Assembly (NCBI GenBank): GCA_964559175.1 | Contig: CAZLGT010000007.1 | Span: forward strand, 1-64,000 | DNA from: Mariniphaga sp964559175 | Lineage (GTDB): Bacteria > Bacteroidota > Bacteroidia > Bacteroidales > Prolixibacteraceae | Reading direction: 5' to 3' | DNA length: 64,000 nucleotides | Shown: positions 14,794 to 24,427 of the stretch, one piece after another | Numbering within the stretch: the stretch's first letter is position 1 | Layout: every line of letters starts with the position of its first letter | Translations under genes and position numbers: made by a program | The notes under the pieces: generated by a model | Told to the model about the DNA's origin: nothing | The model's database searches: none | Seen by the model: the letters and a program-made list of their open reading frames with translations, nothing else

Positions 14794-16428
14794 ATGGAAG
14801 CACTTATTTCGTTTTTAGTAAAATCTTCTGCCGGAGTTATTCTGTTCTACCTGGTTTACTGGTTCTTCCTGCGAAAGGAAACCTACCACAACGCCAACCG
14901 CTGGTTTTTGCTGGCAGCGCTTTTCACTTCGGTTTTGCTGCCGTTTTTCCCTGTTCACTATACCTTGCTGATGGAACAGGGAAACAATACCAACCTGTTC
15001 GTTTCCATCCCCGATACGTTTAAACACATTCCGGTAGTTACCGGTCAGGAGCCCGTTGCAGGTTCATTCAACTGGCAGCAGGCAATTTTGCTGGTTTATT
15101 TTACCGGTGCGGCCATTTTTATGCTGCGTTTGTTAACCCAAACCATTATTCTGGTTCAGTTAATGATAAAGTACCGGATAAAATCGCTGGAAGGAATCCG
15201 TATTGTTGAAAATGAAAAATACGGACTGCCATTCTCTTTTTTCAACGTAGTTTTTATCAATCCGAAATTTCACAAACAGGAGAACCTGCCGGAAATTCTG
15301 GCTCACGAAAAAGTGCACATTCGTGAGAATCACTGGTTCGACCTGCTTTTCATAGAACTGTTAACAGTCATCTTCTGGTTCAATCCGTTCATCTGGTTTT
15401 TCGAACGGTCGATCAAACAAAATCACGAGTACCTGGCCGACAAAGGTGTTCTTGCGCAGGGACACCACGTTGGACGGTACCAGGCTTTATTAATTAACCA
15501 GTTAATGGGCATGCAGATTATTGGAGTAACCAACAACCTGAATTTTGCCCTTAACACAAATCGATTAAAAATGATGACGAAAACGAAAACGTCCCGCTTC
15601 AGCGGGGTAAAATTTCTGTGGGCATTGCCCGCAGTTGCGCTGCTGTTGTTTGCTTTTGCCGAACCGGTTTACAAGGTGAACAACCCGGAAACTGAAAATT
15701 CTGTTTCCACTCTGCAGAAAGGGAAAAAAGAGTTTGTAATAAAAGGGAAAGTGGTTCAGGATGAAACCGGAAAACCATTGCATGGCGCTTCGGTAATTGT
15801 AAAGGGAACTACCGTTGGAACCATTTCTGATGAAAACGGAAACTTCACCCTGACCGATCCTAATCCGAAAAAAGGGGAAAACGGAGGATATTTTACCGAT
15901 GTGGTGGTCTCTTATGTAGGCCGGGAAACAAGACTCATAACTGTCTCTTCGGTTGAAAATGAATTGGAAATTACATTTCTGGATATCAAAATGAAGGAAG
16001 GTATTGTTGTTATTGATTCGAATGATTTTTTGGCACCACCGCCACCACCGCCGCCACCACCGGTAAATCAGGACAACAATATTCAGGCGCCACCTCCGCC
16101 ACCGCCACCAGTCAATAATAGCGAAGAACTTTTTATTGTTGTGGAAGAGATGCCTGAGTACCCTGGTGGTTTCTATGCCCTGGGTGAATATGTTACTGAA
16201 ATGCAAAACAAATTTGTGCAATCGAACAACTTGTCGGGGAAAAGTAAAGTTGCCTTTACGGTTTCAGAAACCGGCAAAGTTACCAACGTGAGAATTGTGG
16301 AGCAGGACAGCGAGGAGACTGGCTGGGCTGCCGCTTCAATTGCGGTAAACATGAAAGACTGGAAGCCCGGAAAGCAGCGCGGAAAACCGGTACCGGTTAC
16401 TTATTTACTTCCGGTGGAATTCAACTAA
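14794..16428 (+). CDS. M56 (BlaR1-like) membrane metallopeptidase fused to carboxypeptidase-regulatory and TonB domains
   Basis: A 544-residue membrane protein. N-terminal M56 domain with several membrane helices (two before residue 50, others near 90-125 and 185-210) and zinc motif HEKVH at 171-175; a further membrane helix near 270-290 (WALPAVALLLFAFA); a carboxypeptidase-D-regulatory-like beta domain at about 313-400; two polyproline stretches (about 415-440); and a C-terminal TonB-like domain (about 455-544). The M56 part should cleave or inactivate the adjacent BlaI-type repressor in response to an envelope cue. The added periplasmic modules suggest sensing of, or contact with, outer-membrane components; this is inference, though the architecture is familiar in Bacteroidota. 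Confidence 0.9.
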   Translation: MEALISFLVKSSAGVILFYLVYWFFLRKETYHNANRWFLLAALFTSVLLPFFPVHYTLLMEQGNNTNLFVSIPDTFKHIPVVTGQEPVAGSFNWQQAILLVYFTGAAIFMLRLLTQTIILVQLMIKYRIKSLEGIRIVENEKYGLPFSFFNVVFINPKFHKQENLPEILAHEKVHIRENHWFDLLFIELLTVIFWFNPFIWFFERSIKQNHEYLADKGVLAQGHHVGRYQALLINQLMGMQIIGVTNNLNFALNTNRLKMMTKTKTSRFSGVKFLWALPAVALLLFAFAEPVYKVNNPETENSVSTLQKGKKEFVIKGKVVQDETGKPLHGASVIVKGTTVGTISDENGNFTLTDPNPKKGENGGYFTDVVVSYVGRETRLITVSSVENELEITFLDIKMKEGIVVIDSNDFLAPPPPPPPPPVNQDNNIQAPPPPPPPVNNSEELFIVVEEMPEYPGGFYALGEYVTEMQNKFVQSNNLSGKSKVAFTVSETGKVTNVRIVEQDSEETGWAAASIAVNMKDWKPGKQRGKPVPVTYLLPVEFN

Positions 16429-16445
16429 CAGAAAACAGGACCTTT

Positions 16446-16486
16446 TTCACCCGGTGACCCAAAGTTGCCGGGTGAATTTTAATTTT
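16446..16486 (+). terminator. Rho-independent terminator after the M56 gene
   Basis: TTCACCCGG and CCGGGTGAA make a 9-bp stem with a 13-nt loop, followed by TTTTAATTTT. It lies 18 bp after the stop codon. Confidence 0.75.
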
Positions 16487-16529
16487 ACTCACAAATTTGA
16501 AATGCGTTTTTCAAATTCCGGGCTGTCTC

Positions 16530-18209
16530 CTATTGTCCTGTATTTCCTGCTTTTTCATTCCCCAACATGTGTAAAATGCCGTTAAGCACCACCGCATCCA
16601 GTTGCATTTTCGTGGCACTCCTGAGTGCATCTTCGGCAGTATGTACAATGGGTTCTCCCCCGCAGTTAAAAGAGGTATTGATTAACGCTTTTACACCATG
16701 TTCGCAGTCGAGTTGTTCCAGCAAGTCATATAGAAACGGATTTTCTTCATGGCTGAAAACGGTTTGAAAACGGGCTGTGCCATCGGCATGAACAACTCCG
16801 GCCATTTCTTCTCTTCTTTCCGGAAGAATCTTAAAATCGAGCAGCATAAATCTCGATAACGGGTGAATATCTGTTTTTCCGGTAAAATAACGGGTGTTCT
16901 TTTCCAGCGCCACCGGGGCCAGTGGACGGTACCATTCGCGGCCTTTTTTATTGATGCTTATTTCTTTGGCCAGCCTTTTGGAACCGGCCAACGCCAGAAT
17001 GCTCCGGTTGCCCAGCGCTCGCGGTCCGGCCTCGCCGTAGCCGTTGCACACCCCAATTATTTTACCATCAGCCAGCATTTGAGCGACTTGCCGAATGGTT
17101 TCCGAACTGAAATCAGACTGATAATCCTCAATGTTCCAGTTGTTCAGGTAGCTGTTGTGCACCCGTACCGAACCGTGTTTTTTCCATTCGGCAAAAGCGG
17201 CGGCCCCCAAAGCCAGTCCGCTGTCTTCGGTACACGGCGGAATAAATACCTGCCTGAAAAGGCCGCTTTCCACAATACGTGTGTTGGCCACAATGTTTAG
17301 CGCCGAGCCCCCGGTGTAATACAGGTTTTTAGCACCTGTTTTTTCCGCCAGTTCCTGTAGTTTGTTCAGAATCTGCTCAATAAAAATCTCCTGGAGCGAA
17401 GCAGCCACATCCTGAATAAACGGATTTTTCTGGTCGAACGATTTCAGCTCAACACCAAAATCTTGTTTTGCCTGTTCAAAAAAAACAGAAGTTTTTCCCC
17501 AGATATTCTGAAAAAAACGGTTTTGATTTAGCCACGCTTTCAATTCCTGCCGGGGAACTCCCCAACCGGCAAATCCCATAAATTTTCCGGGCACGGTGTT
17601 TTGCTCGGGAAGTTTTGCGCCAAGAATGGCAAAAACCAGCGCGTTGGCATTGTAGATGGTACTGAAAGGTTTCAAATCCCAGTGGTATTCAAGCCATTCC
17701 AACTTATTGTTCCTGAAAATGGCTGCCGAAAAATTGCTTATACTGGCGCCTCCGTCGAAATGAACAAGCAGGCTGTTTTCTTTGAAATTGCCAAAAAACG
17801 GAAGGCACGAAAACAAATGAGCCAGCTCGTGATTCAGCACGTAAGCCTCTTTTTCACGGCCAAACCACCAGCATCTACCTTTCTCCAAATCGGTTTGCAA
17901 ACGGGAATTCAAAGGCCCCTCAAAACGGGCATCGCCCTGCCGGGTGAGAAATGTGCGGCCTACCACATTGTCAACAAACACCAAATCGTAATCGGCGGCT
18001 AAAAGTTTCTTTTCCTTCAGAATTTCTTTTAAATGAAGGTGAAAGGTATTGTCACGCTTCCTGCGCGAAATGCGTTCCTGCTGCAAAAACCATTTAACCT
18101 CACCGTTTTGCATGAAGGCCAGGTTATGGTCGTGCACATAAAAAGGATGCGCATATTCTTCGCGGTCCTGAATTCCGTAAACAGCAAGCGTGGGTTTGTT
18201 TCTGTCCAT
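16530..18209 (-). CDS. NodU/CmcH-family carbamoyltransferase
   Basis: A 559-residue O-carbamoyltransferase-family protein. The N-terminal Kae1/ASKHA-like domain shows HELAH (metal-binding histidines) and HFDGGAS; the C-terminal domain has the carbamoyl-phosphate-binding signatures GEAGPRALGNRSIL and KKGREWYRPLAPVAL and FNCGGEPIV. Relatives (NodU, TobZ, CmcH) move a carbamoyl group from carbamoyl phosphate to sugar or antibiotic hydroxyls. It is the last gene of a tight four-gene operon with purD and two membrane proteins; none suggests a secondary-metabolite cluster, so a glycan acceptor is a reasonable guess. Confidence 0.88.
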   Translation of the reverse strand: MDRNKPTLAVYGIQDREEYAHPFYVHDHNLAFMQNGEVKWFLQQERISRRKRDNTFHLHLKEILKEKKLLAADYDLVFVDNVVGRTFLTRQGDARFEGPLNSRLQTDLEKGRCWWFGREKEAYVLNHELAHLFSCLPFFGNFKENSLLVHFDGGASISNFSAAIFRNNKLEWLEYHWDLKPFSTIYNANALVFAILGAKLPEQNTVPGKFMGFAGWGVPRQELKAWLNQNRFFQNIWGKTSVFFEQAKQDFGVELKSFDQKNPFIQDVAASLQEIFIEQILNKLQELAEKTGAKNLYYTGGSALNIVANTRIVESGLFRQVFIPPCTEDSGLALGAAAFAEWKKHGSVRVHNSYLNNWNIEDYQSDFSSETIRQVAQMLADGKIIGVCNGYGEAGPRALGNRSILALAGSKRLAKEISINKKGREWYRPLAPVALEKNTRYFTGKTDIHPLSRFMLLDFKILPERREEMAGVVHADGTARFQTVFSHEENPFLYDLLEQLDCEHGVKALINTSFNCGGEPIVHTAEDALRSATKMQLDAVVLNGILHMLGNEKAGNTGQ

Positions 18210-18215
18210 GCCGGT

Positions 18216-19202
18216 TCAGTTTAAAAATTGCATAGCCATTGCAAAAACAAAAAGCAGGGCAAACCACAATTCTCCCCAAAACCGTTTCTTCATGAAAACA
18301 AAAAAATTGGCCGACAAAAATGTAATGGGAATGATGGTGATTACCAGCATTTCGTGTGAAGAAGCGGGAATAAAAACCAGTCCTGCCAGAGAAAAGACGA
18401 AAATCAGAAAAAACACGGTAAAGAATTTCCTCGTACTCACCTTCTTTGTATCGTAATTTCGAACAATATCGGCACTACCCAGGAAGGTGATAAAAGCCAA
18501 AAAAGCAGCATAAATTTTTTGGGGAAGATTATCTGAGAAATGATTGTTGATGGTCATAATATTCATTTCCAGTGTGTTCAGATACGCCCCGGTGGTACCG
18601 GTGAAAAACAAATAGCTGAAGGCAAAAATGAAGGGCAGCATAAACCCGGTGAGAAAGACGGCAAATTCCCTCCATCGGGTTTCACGTGTCAGAATACCGA
18701 TTCCCAAAAAGAAAGCGGGAAACAAAACGATCAGGTTAAAGTAGAACAGAGAGCCGATGGCCAGAAAAAATCCGGTGTCGAAGGCAGCAGAGTAACAACG
18801 TGTATTATCGAAGGCGCTAAACAGGCGGAGGATGGCCAAAAGAACAAACAAGGCGCCGAACCAGACCGGATGCAGCGTTTGTAATCCGGTAAAGCCGCTT
18901 GCCATAACGATAAAAAGCGGGGCCGGAAGCATGGTTCTTCTCCTGAGAAAATTGTACCGGTTGTTGATTTGCATCATCTGAATGGCCAGAAGCAAAAAAA
19001 AGACGAGAGCCAAAACTACCTGCATTAGCGGCAACCCTGCCAGCAGGTTATACACTGGTTTGAACAGAAGGTTTTCTGATTCCTCCGGATAAAACGGGTA
19101 TGTCTGTGGTGAAACCAGGCTTTTCAGCCAAAGAAGAAGTGCTGCCAGGGGAAACAGCAGGAAATTGCCTGTACGGTTCGATTTGAACGTTTTAAGTAAC
19201 AT
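18216..19202 (-). CDS. DUF6427-like integral membrane protein
   Basis: A 328-residue hydrophobic protein with roughly nine or ten predicted membrane helices and short loops; it begins MLLKTFKSNRTGNFLLFPL. I believe it is the Bacteroidota family DUF6427, which I recall sitting next to purD, but no catalytic motif is visible. It starts 1 bp after purD and stops 6 bp before the carbamoyltransferase, so it belongs to that operon. A role in lipid-linked sugar or membrane metabolism is only a guess. Confidence 0.75.
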   Translation of the reverse strand: MLLKTFKSNRTGNFLLFPLAALLLWLKSLVSPQTYPFYPEESENLLFKPVYNLLAGLPLMQVVLALVFFLLLAIQMMQINNRYNFLRRRTMLPAPLFIVMASGFTGLQTLHPVWFGALFVLLAILRLFSAFDNTRCYSAAFDTGFFLAIGSLFYFNLIVLFPAFFLGIGILTRETRWREFAVFLTGFMLPFIFAFSYLFFTGTTGAYLNTLEMNIMTINNHFSDNLPQKIYAAFLAFITFLGSADIVRNYDTKKVSTRKFFTVFFLIFVFSLAGLVFIPASSHEMLVITIIPITFLSANFFVFMKKRFWGELWFALLFVFAMAMQFLN

Positions 19203-19203
19203 A

Positions 19204-20472
19204 TTACAGGTCGAAACCTAAATCATTTCTAAAATATTTTTTTTCAAACTGAATGATACCGGCATTGCGGTATGAAGTGGTTAAAGCCTCAATTTTGTTG
19301 TTTCCCAGCGAGCTCACAGTCAATACCCTGCCGCCGTTTGTTACCAAAGTATCGTTTTCTCTGGTTGTGCCTGCATGAAAAACAATACTGCCCGACACTT
19401 TCTCCAGTCCCGAGATGACCTTCCCTTTTTCATAGCTTCCGGGGTACCCACCGGCAACCAGCATCACAGTAGCTGCGGTTCGATTGTCAAATTCGATTTC
19501 CTTTTCGGCGAGGGTCCCACTGGCAGCAGCTTCCAGCAACTCTGCAAAATCCGATTTCACACGAAGCAAAACAGCTTCGGTTTCCGGGTCGCCCAGCCGT
19601 ACGTTGTACTCAATAACATACGGATTGCCTTTCACATTTATCAATCCAAAGAAAATAAAACCGTTGTATTCAATTTCGCTCATCCGCAACCCGTTTACCG
19701 TTGGCCTTATGATGCGCGACTCCACCTTGCTCATGAACTCTTCGTTGGCAAACGGAACCGGTGAAATTGCCCCCATTCCGCCGGTATTCAGTCCGGTGTC
19801 GCCTTTGCCAATACGCTTGTAATCCTTTGCTTCGGGCAGAATTTTATAATCCTTGCCATCGGTAATTACAAACACCGACACTTCCACACCGCTGAGAAAT
19901 TCCTCGATAACCACTTTATTACTGGCCTCCCCGAATTTCCCGCCCAGCATTTCGTTTAAAGCATTTTTGGCTTCTTCCAGTTTTTCAATTATCAGCACAC
20001 CTTTTCCGGCGGCAAGCCCGTCTGCTTTTAAAACGTAAGGTGCCGACACCGACTCCAGAAAAGCAAGGCCTTCGTTCAGGTTTTTTTTGGTAACGGTTTT
20101 GTATTTTGCGGTAGGAATATTGTGGCGCATCATAAATTCCTTTGCAAAATCCTTACTGCCTTCCAGTTGGGCGCCGGCCTTTTTGGGACCTGCAACCTTA
20201 ACTTCGCGAAGCTCAGAATCGGCAGCAAAAAAATCATGAATTCCCTCCACTAACGGCACTTCCGGACCAACCACTACCAGGTTTATTTGATTTTTAAGCA
20301 CTGCCCTTTTCAGTTGCTGAAAATCGGTTACCCCAATGTCAAGGTTGGTTCCCAGTTCTGAAGTGCCGGCATTTCCGGGTGCAAAAAAGAGTTTTTCCGT
20401 TTTTTTGCTTTGTACCAGTTTCCAGCCCATGGCGTGTTCTCTTCCACCCGAACCAATTACCAGAATATTCAT
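19204..20472 (-). CDS. purD: Phosphoribosylamine-glycine ligase
   Basis: A 422-residue ATP-grasp enzyme that joins 5-phosphoribosylamine and glycine to give GAR in purine synthesis. N-terminal ILVIGSGGREHAMGW and FFAPGNAGTS, the ATP-grasp core with KADGLAAGKGV, LNTGGMGAISP, and the YNVRLGDPETEAVL metal/ATP site are all present. Length is normal. It lies between the DUF2723 gene (2-bp gap) and the DUF6427 gene (1-bp gap). No other purine gene is in the window. Confidence 0.97.
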   Translation of the reverse strand: MNILVIGSGGREHAMGWKLVQSKKTEKLFFAPGNAGTSELGTNLDIGVTDFQQLKRAVLKNQINLVVVGPEVPLVEGIHDFFAADSELREVKVAGPKKAGAQLEGSKDFAKEFMMRHNIPTAKYKTVTKKNLNEGLAFLESVSAPYVLKADGLAAGKGVLIIEKLEEAKNALNEMLGGKFGEASNKVVIEEFLSGVEVSVFVITDGKDYKILPEAKDYKRIGKGDTGLNTGGMGAISPVPFANEEFMSKVESRIIRPTVNGLRMSEIEYNGFIFFGLINVKGNPYVIEYNVRLGDPETEAVLLRVKSDFAELLEAAASGTLAEKEIEFDNRTAATVMLVAGGYPGSYEKGKVISGLEKVSGSIVFHAGTTRENDTLVTNGGRVLTVSSLGNNKIEALTTSYRNAGIIQFEKKYFRNDLGFDL

Positions 20473-20474
20473 TT

Positions 20475-23400
20475 TTAAATTGAATTATATGTTTCAAAAT
20501 GCCGTTGCAGCGATCCGCCCAGTTTTTGCGAAAACTCGGTATCGCCATGTGTGCGTGCCGTGCGCTCCATACGCTGCATATAAAACAGGTTTCGCTGTAT
20601 TTCCTCATTAATCGACTGGGAATTCAAAAACTTCCGCCCAAGGGAAAGGAAGTACCCAAGTTCATGGTCAAACATATCATGTGCTTCTTCCAAAATCATT
20701 CTGCCTTTTTCAGTGGCGCCTGCGCGGTAGTAACTTTCGGCCAGTTCCAGAGAAAAATATTCGTAGGGAACAATCTTATTAGGCACCAGTTCAAAGCAAC
20801 GGTCGATTACTGCAATGGCCGAATCTTTTTTGCCTTCTTCAATCAAACCAACGGCCAACCGGTTAAAGGTGTTGCGAATGTTGGTCATCATTCGGGCATT
20901 GTTTTCGTCGATATAAACATCCGGATCGTTCATGTTTCCGTACTCAAATTTGTTCATCAGATTGTCGTACATCAAATCGGTGGCCACGGTGCCAAAAGAA
21001 AGCCGGTCGGGCGATGATTCACCTTTTATGGGAACAAACCGGTAGCCAAAACCTTCCACCTGGAAATAATCCTGGAGGTTCATATATTTATTGCGCCCTA
21101 CGGTAATGGCCCAGTAAATGGGGCGTTCCCAGTTGTTGGTTGCCAACAGGTCGAGTATCATCATTTCATCTTTCGGAATGTGGTTCCGGTCCGACAAATC
21201 GATGGTAATAGTGTCCACAATTTTATCGTAATCCTGTGGTCTCACGGCATTGTGCCGAATAACCGCTTCCTTATCAATATGGAAAGTGAGCACTTTTTTG
21301 GGCAGGTATGCGGCATTATCGGCCTGCCTTAGTTTTGTTGCCGGATTATCGTCGGCAATAAAATCTACAGCCTCTTTTAACCCGATGGATTCGCGTTGAA
21401 TTCTCGGGTTATCCATGAGGTAAACCACATCGCGGGTTCCCTGTCGATACTGATCTTCGGTCATTGAGAATGGCAGCGGATCCGATTCGTAGGCCTTTCG
21501 TTTCATTTGATTGATGTACCAGTCGGTTTGCAGGTAGCTGAGGTTGCAAACCCGAACGTCGGTACGCACTCCCTCCACATCCTGGTTGTACCACAGCGGG
21601 AAAGTGTCGTTATCGCCGTTGGTAAAAATAATTCCGTTGGGTTGGCATGTTTTCAGGTAATTTGCTCCAAGGTCGCGTGCAGTATAACGGCCTGAACGAT
21701 CGTGGTCGTCCCAGTTTTCAGCAGCCATAATTCCGGGTACCAGAATCAGGGTTGCCAGGCCTGCAATTCCTCCGGCCAGCGGTTCTTTCATGTATTTTTT
21801 CAGAGTTTCGGAAATGGCGAGCACCCCGAGCCCAATCCATATTGCAAAAGCATAAAACGATCCGGCGTAGGCATAATCCCGCTCACGGGGCTGATTTGGG
21901 TATTGGTTCAGGTAAATGACAATGGCCAGCCCGGTCATAAAAAACAGCAGGAAAACCACCCACAGTCCTTTTTTGCCCTCGGCTCCCTTGTTGTATTGAA
22001 AGAAAATGCCAAGCAAGCCAAGCAACAGCGGAAGGAAATAGTACGTATTTCTGGCTTTGTTGTTTGCAAATCGGTCGGGCAGGTCATCCTGGCTTCCCAG
22101 GCGCATTTCGTCTATGAAATTTATACCGCTCAGCCAGTTCCCGTAAAGTGGTCCGCCGTGCCCCTGAATATCGTTTTGGCGGCCTGCAAAGTTCCACATA
22201 AAGTAGCGGAAGTACATGTGCCCCACCTGGTAGCGGAAGAAAAACCGCATGTTTTCAGCAAAAGCAGGCTTCATAATGGTTTCAACCTGCCCCGATTCGT
22301 TGCGGTGCTGAATGCGTCTTCCTCTTACCCTTCCCCAATCCTGGTATGCCTGTGCATGAGCCGGATCTACGCTGCTGTACATGCGCGGGAAAATGGTTTT
22401 AAACTTATCGTCATAATTGGGGATTACCCTGTGATCGGTAATTACATATTTCCCGTCGATTTGGGAATAAACGGGTTTGCCTTCCTTATAACGCTCCTGT
22501 GGATTGAGCGGTGAATTATAGTATTGGCCGTAAAACAACGGGCGGTTTCCATACTGTTCCCGGTTCAGATAACTTAAAAACGAAAACATATCCTTCGGGC
22601 TGTTTTGATCCATTGGGGGTTGTGCAGCCGAACGAATGACAATCAGGCCAAAAGAAGAATATCCGATAAGAACAACGGTTATTCCAACGATTACTGTATT
22701 CCACAGTACCATCTTCTTTTTAACTGTATATCTTATGCCGTAAACAATGGCTGCAATAATCAGCATCAAATAAACAAAAACACCCGATTTTATGGGTAGT
22801 CCAAACGTGTTAACAAACAACAGTTCAAACCACGAAGCCACAGTTACAACACCGGGGATGATTCCCCACATGAGTAAAGCAAGCAGCACCACCGAAACAA
22901 TCAGGGCGCCAATAAAACCATTGCGTGTGGATTCATATTTTCTGAAATAATAAACAAAAACAATGGCAGGAATAGCCAGCAGGTTAAGCAGGTGGACACC
23001 AATCGACAAACCGATCATATAGGCAATGAAAATCAGCCAGCGGTTGGCATGGGGCTTGTCGGCAATGTTTTCCCACTTCAGAATGGCCCAGAAAACAATT
23101 GCCGTAAGCATGGACGAAAAGGCGTAAACCTCTCCTTCCACCGCCGAAAACCAGAATGTATCGGAGAAGGTGTATGCCAGCGCTCCCACAACACCCGCTG
23201 CCATAACCGAAGCTGTGTTTCCGGTGGTAACATTTTCACCACTGGCAACAAGTTTAAGCGCCAGGTGGGTTATGCTCCAGAACAGGAATAAAATGGTGAA
23301 AGCACTTGCCAGCGCCGACATGGCATTTACCAGTACAGCAGCGCTTTCGGGTCCCCCAAATAGAGTGAAAAACCGTCCGAAAATCATAAAAACAGGAGCT

Positions 23401-23558
23401 CCCGGGGGGTGTCCCACTTCAAATCTGTAAGCGGTGGTAATAAATTCGCCGCAATCCCAAAAACTGGTGGTAGGCTCAATGGTCATTAAATAAACAACGG
23501 CTGAAATGAGAAACACCACCCAGCCTGTCACCTTGTTAATCAGCTTATATTCTTTCAT
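20475..23558 (-). CDS. DUF2723 family GT-C-like membrane protein
   Basis: A 1027-residue membrane protein with about a dozen or more helices in residues 10-600 and a soluble C-terminal third with helical-repeat character (ELAESYYRAGATEKGRM). The first periplasmic loop carries WDCGEF and GHPPGAP, the diagnostic DUF2723 signature, resembling the acidic catalytic loop of GT-C glycosyltransferases such as protein O-mannosyltransferases. It probably transfers a lipid-linked sugar on the outer face of the inner membrane (inference). The frame extends 8 codons to a TTG; I use the ATG at 23558. It is the first gene of the operon with purD, DUF6427 and the carbamoyltransferase. Confidence 0.88.
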   Translation of the reverse strand: MKEYKLINKVTGWVVFLISAVVYLMTIEPTTSFWDCGEFITTAYRFEVGHPPGAPVFMIFGRFFTLFGGPESAAVLVNAMSALASAFTILFLFWSITHLALKLVASGENVTTGNTASVMAAGVVGALAYTFSDTFWFSAVEGEVYAFSSMLTAIVFWAILKWENIADKPHANRWLIFIAYMIGLSIGVHLLNLLAIPAIVFVYYFRKYESTRNGFIGALIVSVVLLALLMWGIIPGVVTVASWFELLFVNTFGLPIKSGVFVYLMLIIAAIVYGIRYTVKKKMVLWNTVIVGITVVLIGYSSFGLIVIRSAAQPPMDQNSPKDMFSFLSYLNREQYGNRPLFYGQYYNSPLNPQERYKEGKPVYSQIDGKYVITDHRVIPNYDDKFKTIFPRMYSSVDPAHAQAYQDWGRVRGRRIQHRNESGQVETIMKPAFAENMRFFFRYQVGHMYFRYFMWNFAGRQNDIQGHGGPLYGNWLSGINFIDEMRLGSQDDLPDRFANNKARNTYYFLPLLLGLLGIFFQYNKGAEGKKGLWVVFLLFFMTGLAIVIYLNQYPNQPRERDYAYAGSFYAFAIWIGLGVLAISETLKKYMKEPLAGGIAGLATLILVPGIMAAENWDDHDRSGRYTARDLGANYLKTCQPNGIIFTNGDNDTFPLWYNQDVEGVRTDVRVCNLSYLQTDWYINQMKRKAYESDPLPFSMTEDQYRQGTRDVVYLMDNPRIQRESIGLKEAVDFIADDNPATKLRQADNAAYLPKKVLTFHIDKEAVIRHNAVRPQDYDKIVDTITIDLSDRNHIPKDEMMILDLLATNNWERPIYWAITVGRNKYMNLQDYFQVEGFGYRFVPIKGESSPDRLSFGTVATDLMYDNLMNKFEYGNMNDPDVYIDENNARMMTNIRNTFNRLAVGLIEEGKKDSAIAVIDRCFELVPNKIVPYEYFSLELAESYYRAGATEKGRMILEEAHDMFDHELGYFLSLGRKFLNSQSINEEIQRNLFYMQRMERTARTHGDTEFSQKLGGSLQRHFETYNSI

Positions 23559-23674
23559 TTGATTCTGTTTTCTTTCTTCCAAAACAATTGTAAACGGTTA
23601 ATTGATGCGAAGATAGTGGTTTTGTGATAAACAGAAAGATTAGAAATGCATTTTAAGAAAAATTAAAAACCGGA

Positions 23675-24427
23675 TCAACCTTTCAGCATAATTCCCGATA
23701 CCAGTCTGCCCGTATCAATTCCTTCACGCCGCGCGGAAAAATATTTGGCCGGATTACGGAAAGTGCATTCACCCAAAGTTTCTAAGTTTTCGGAACGAAT
23801 ACCGCTGGCAAATAATATCTGCCGGTTGGCTTCCCAAAGATTAAAATGAAATTTTCCCGAAAGTTTTTTGTATAACGTTAATTCAGCATTCGGAATACTT
23901 TTCCGGACCGCCTCTACCACCTCGTCGCCCACTTCGTAAACTTCGGGGCCAATTGACGGCCCGATTGCTGCAAGAATATTTTCAGAAGAGGAATGAAAGG
24001 AGGATTTCATTTTTTGAATGGTTTCAGCAGCAATTTTTTTTACCGTACCACGCCATCCGGCGTGAATGGCTGCTACAGCTTTCTGTTTGGGATCGAACAA
24101 CAGGATAGGAACACAGTCGGCTGTTTGAACGCATAAACAAATTCCCGGCTGATTGGTCACCAGGGCATCGGTTTCTTCAAGCTCTTCTTCCGGGAGTCCC
24201 CGAATTTCGGCCACACAACTGGTGTGAGTTTGACGGGGAAAAATCAGTTGATTGGATGATATTCCAAGTATCTCTGCCAGCTTTTCCCTGTTCTTCAATG
24301 TTTCAGAAACAGGATTTCCCGAAAAACGGGGTGCGGTTTTTCCCATTAAGCTTTGACGCGTGGTGGTGAATGCTTTTACCCCTGCAAACTTGTTCAATAG
24401 CTTGTATGGTAAAAGATTGCTATCCAT
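23675..24427 (-). CDS. pgeF: Peptidoglycan editing factor / laccase-domain protein (YfiH family)
   Basis: A 250-residue YfiH/DUF152 protein. Hallmarks are CVQTADCVPIL and AAIHAGWRGTVKKI, which supply the zinc-binding Cys and His residues. Family members have been reported as purine nucleoside phosphorylase or adenosine deaminase-like enzymes, and as PgeF, which prevents L-Ser misincorporation into peptidoglycan. Its start overlaps the end of the upstream CRP/FNR gene by 8 bp, so they are co-transcribed. The 116 bp between it and the DUF2723 gene show no strong terminator. Confidence 0.9.
   Translation of the reverse strand: MDSNLLPYKLLNKFAGVKAFTTTRQSLMGKTAPRFSGNPVSETLKNREKLAEILGISSNQLIFPRQTHTSCVAEIRGLPEEELEETDALVTNQPGICLCVQTADCVPILLFDPKQKAVAAIHAGWRGTVKKIAAETIQKMKSSFHSSSENILAAIGPSIGPEVYEVGDEVVEAVRKSIPNAELTLYKKLSGKFHFNLWEANRQILFASGIRSENLETLGECTFRNPAKYFSARREGIDTGRLVSGIMLKG

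Noticed and set aside
16036..16110. Short tandem CCACCG repeat as a regulatory or mobile element
   Set aside because: It encodes the polyproline linkers of the M56 fusion protein in frame.
15565..16221. Minus-strand 218-residue frame rich in Trp and Arg
   Set aside because: It is the antisense shadow of the polyproline and TonB regions of the M56 gene; the coding strand has clear domains.
14405..16428. Beta-lactam resistance locus
   Set aside because: BlaI/BlaR-like genes are present but there is no beta-lactamase or PBP2a gene and the sensor domain of BlaR1 is absent.
21702..22514. Plus-strand 270-residue frame
   Set aside because: Antisense to the DUF2723 gene, no domain text, no start context.
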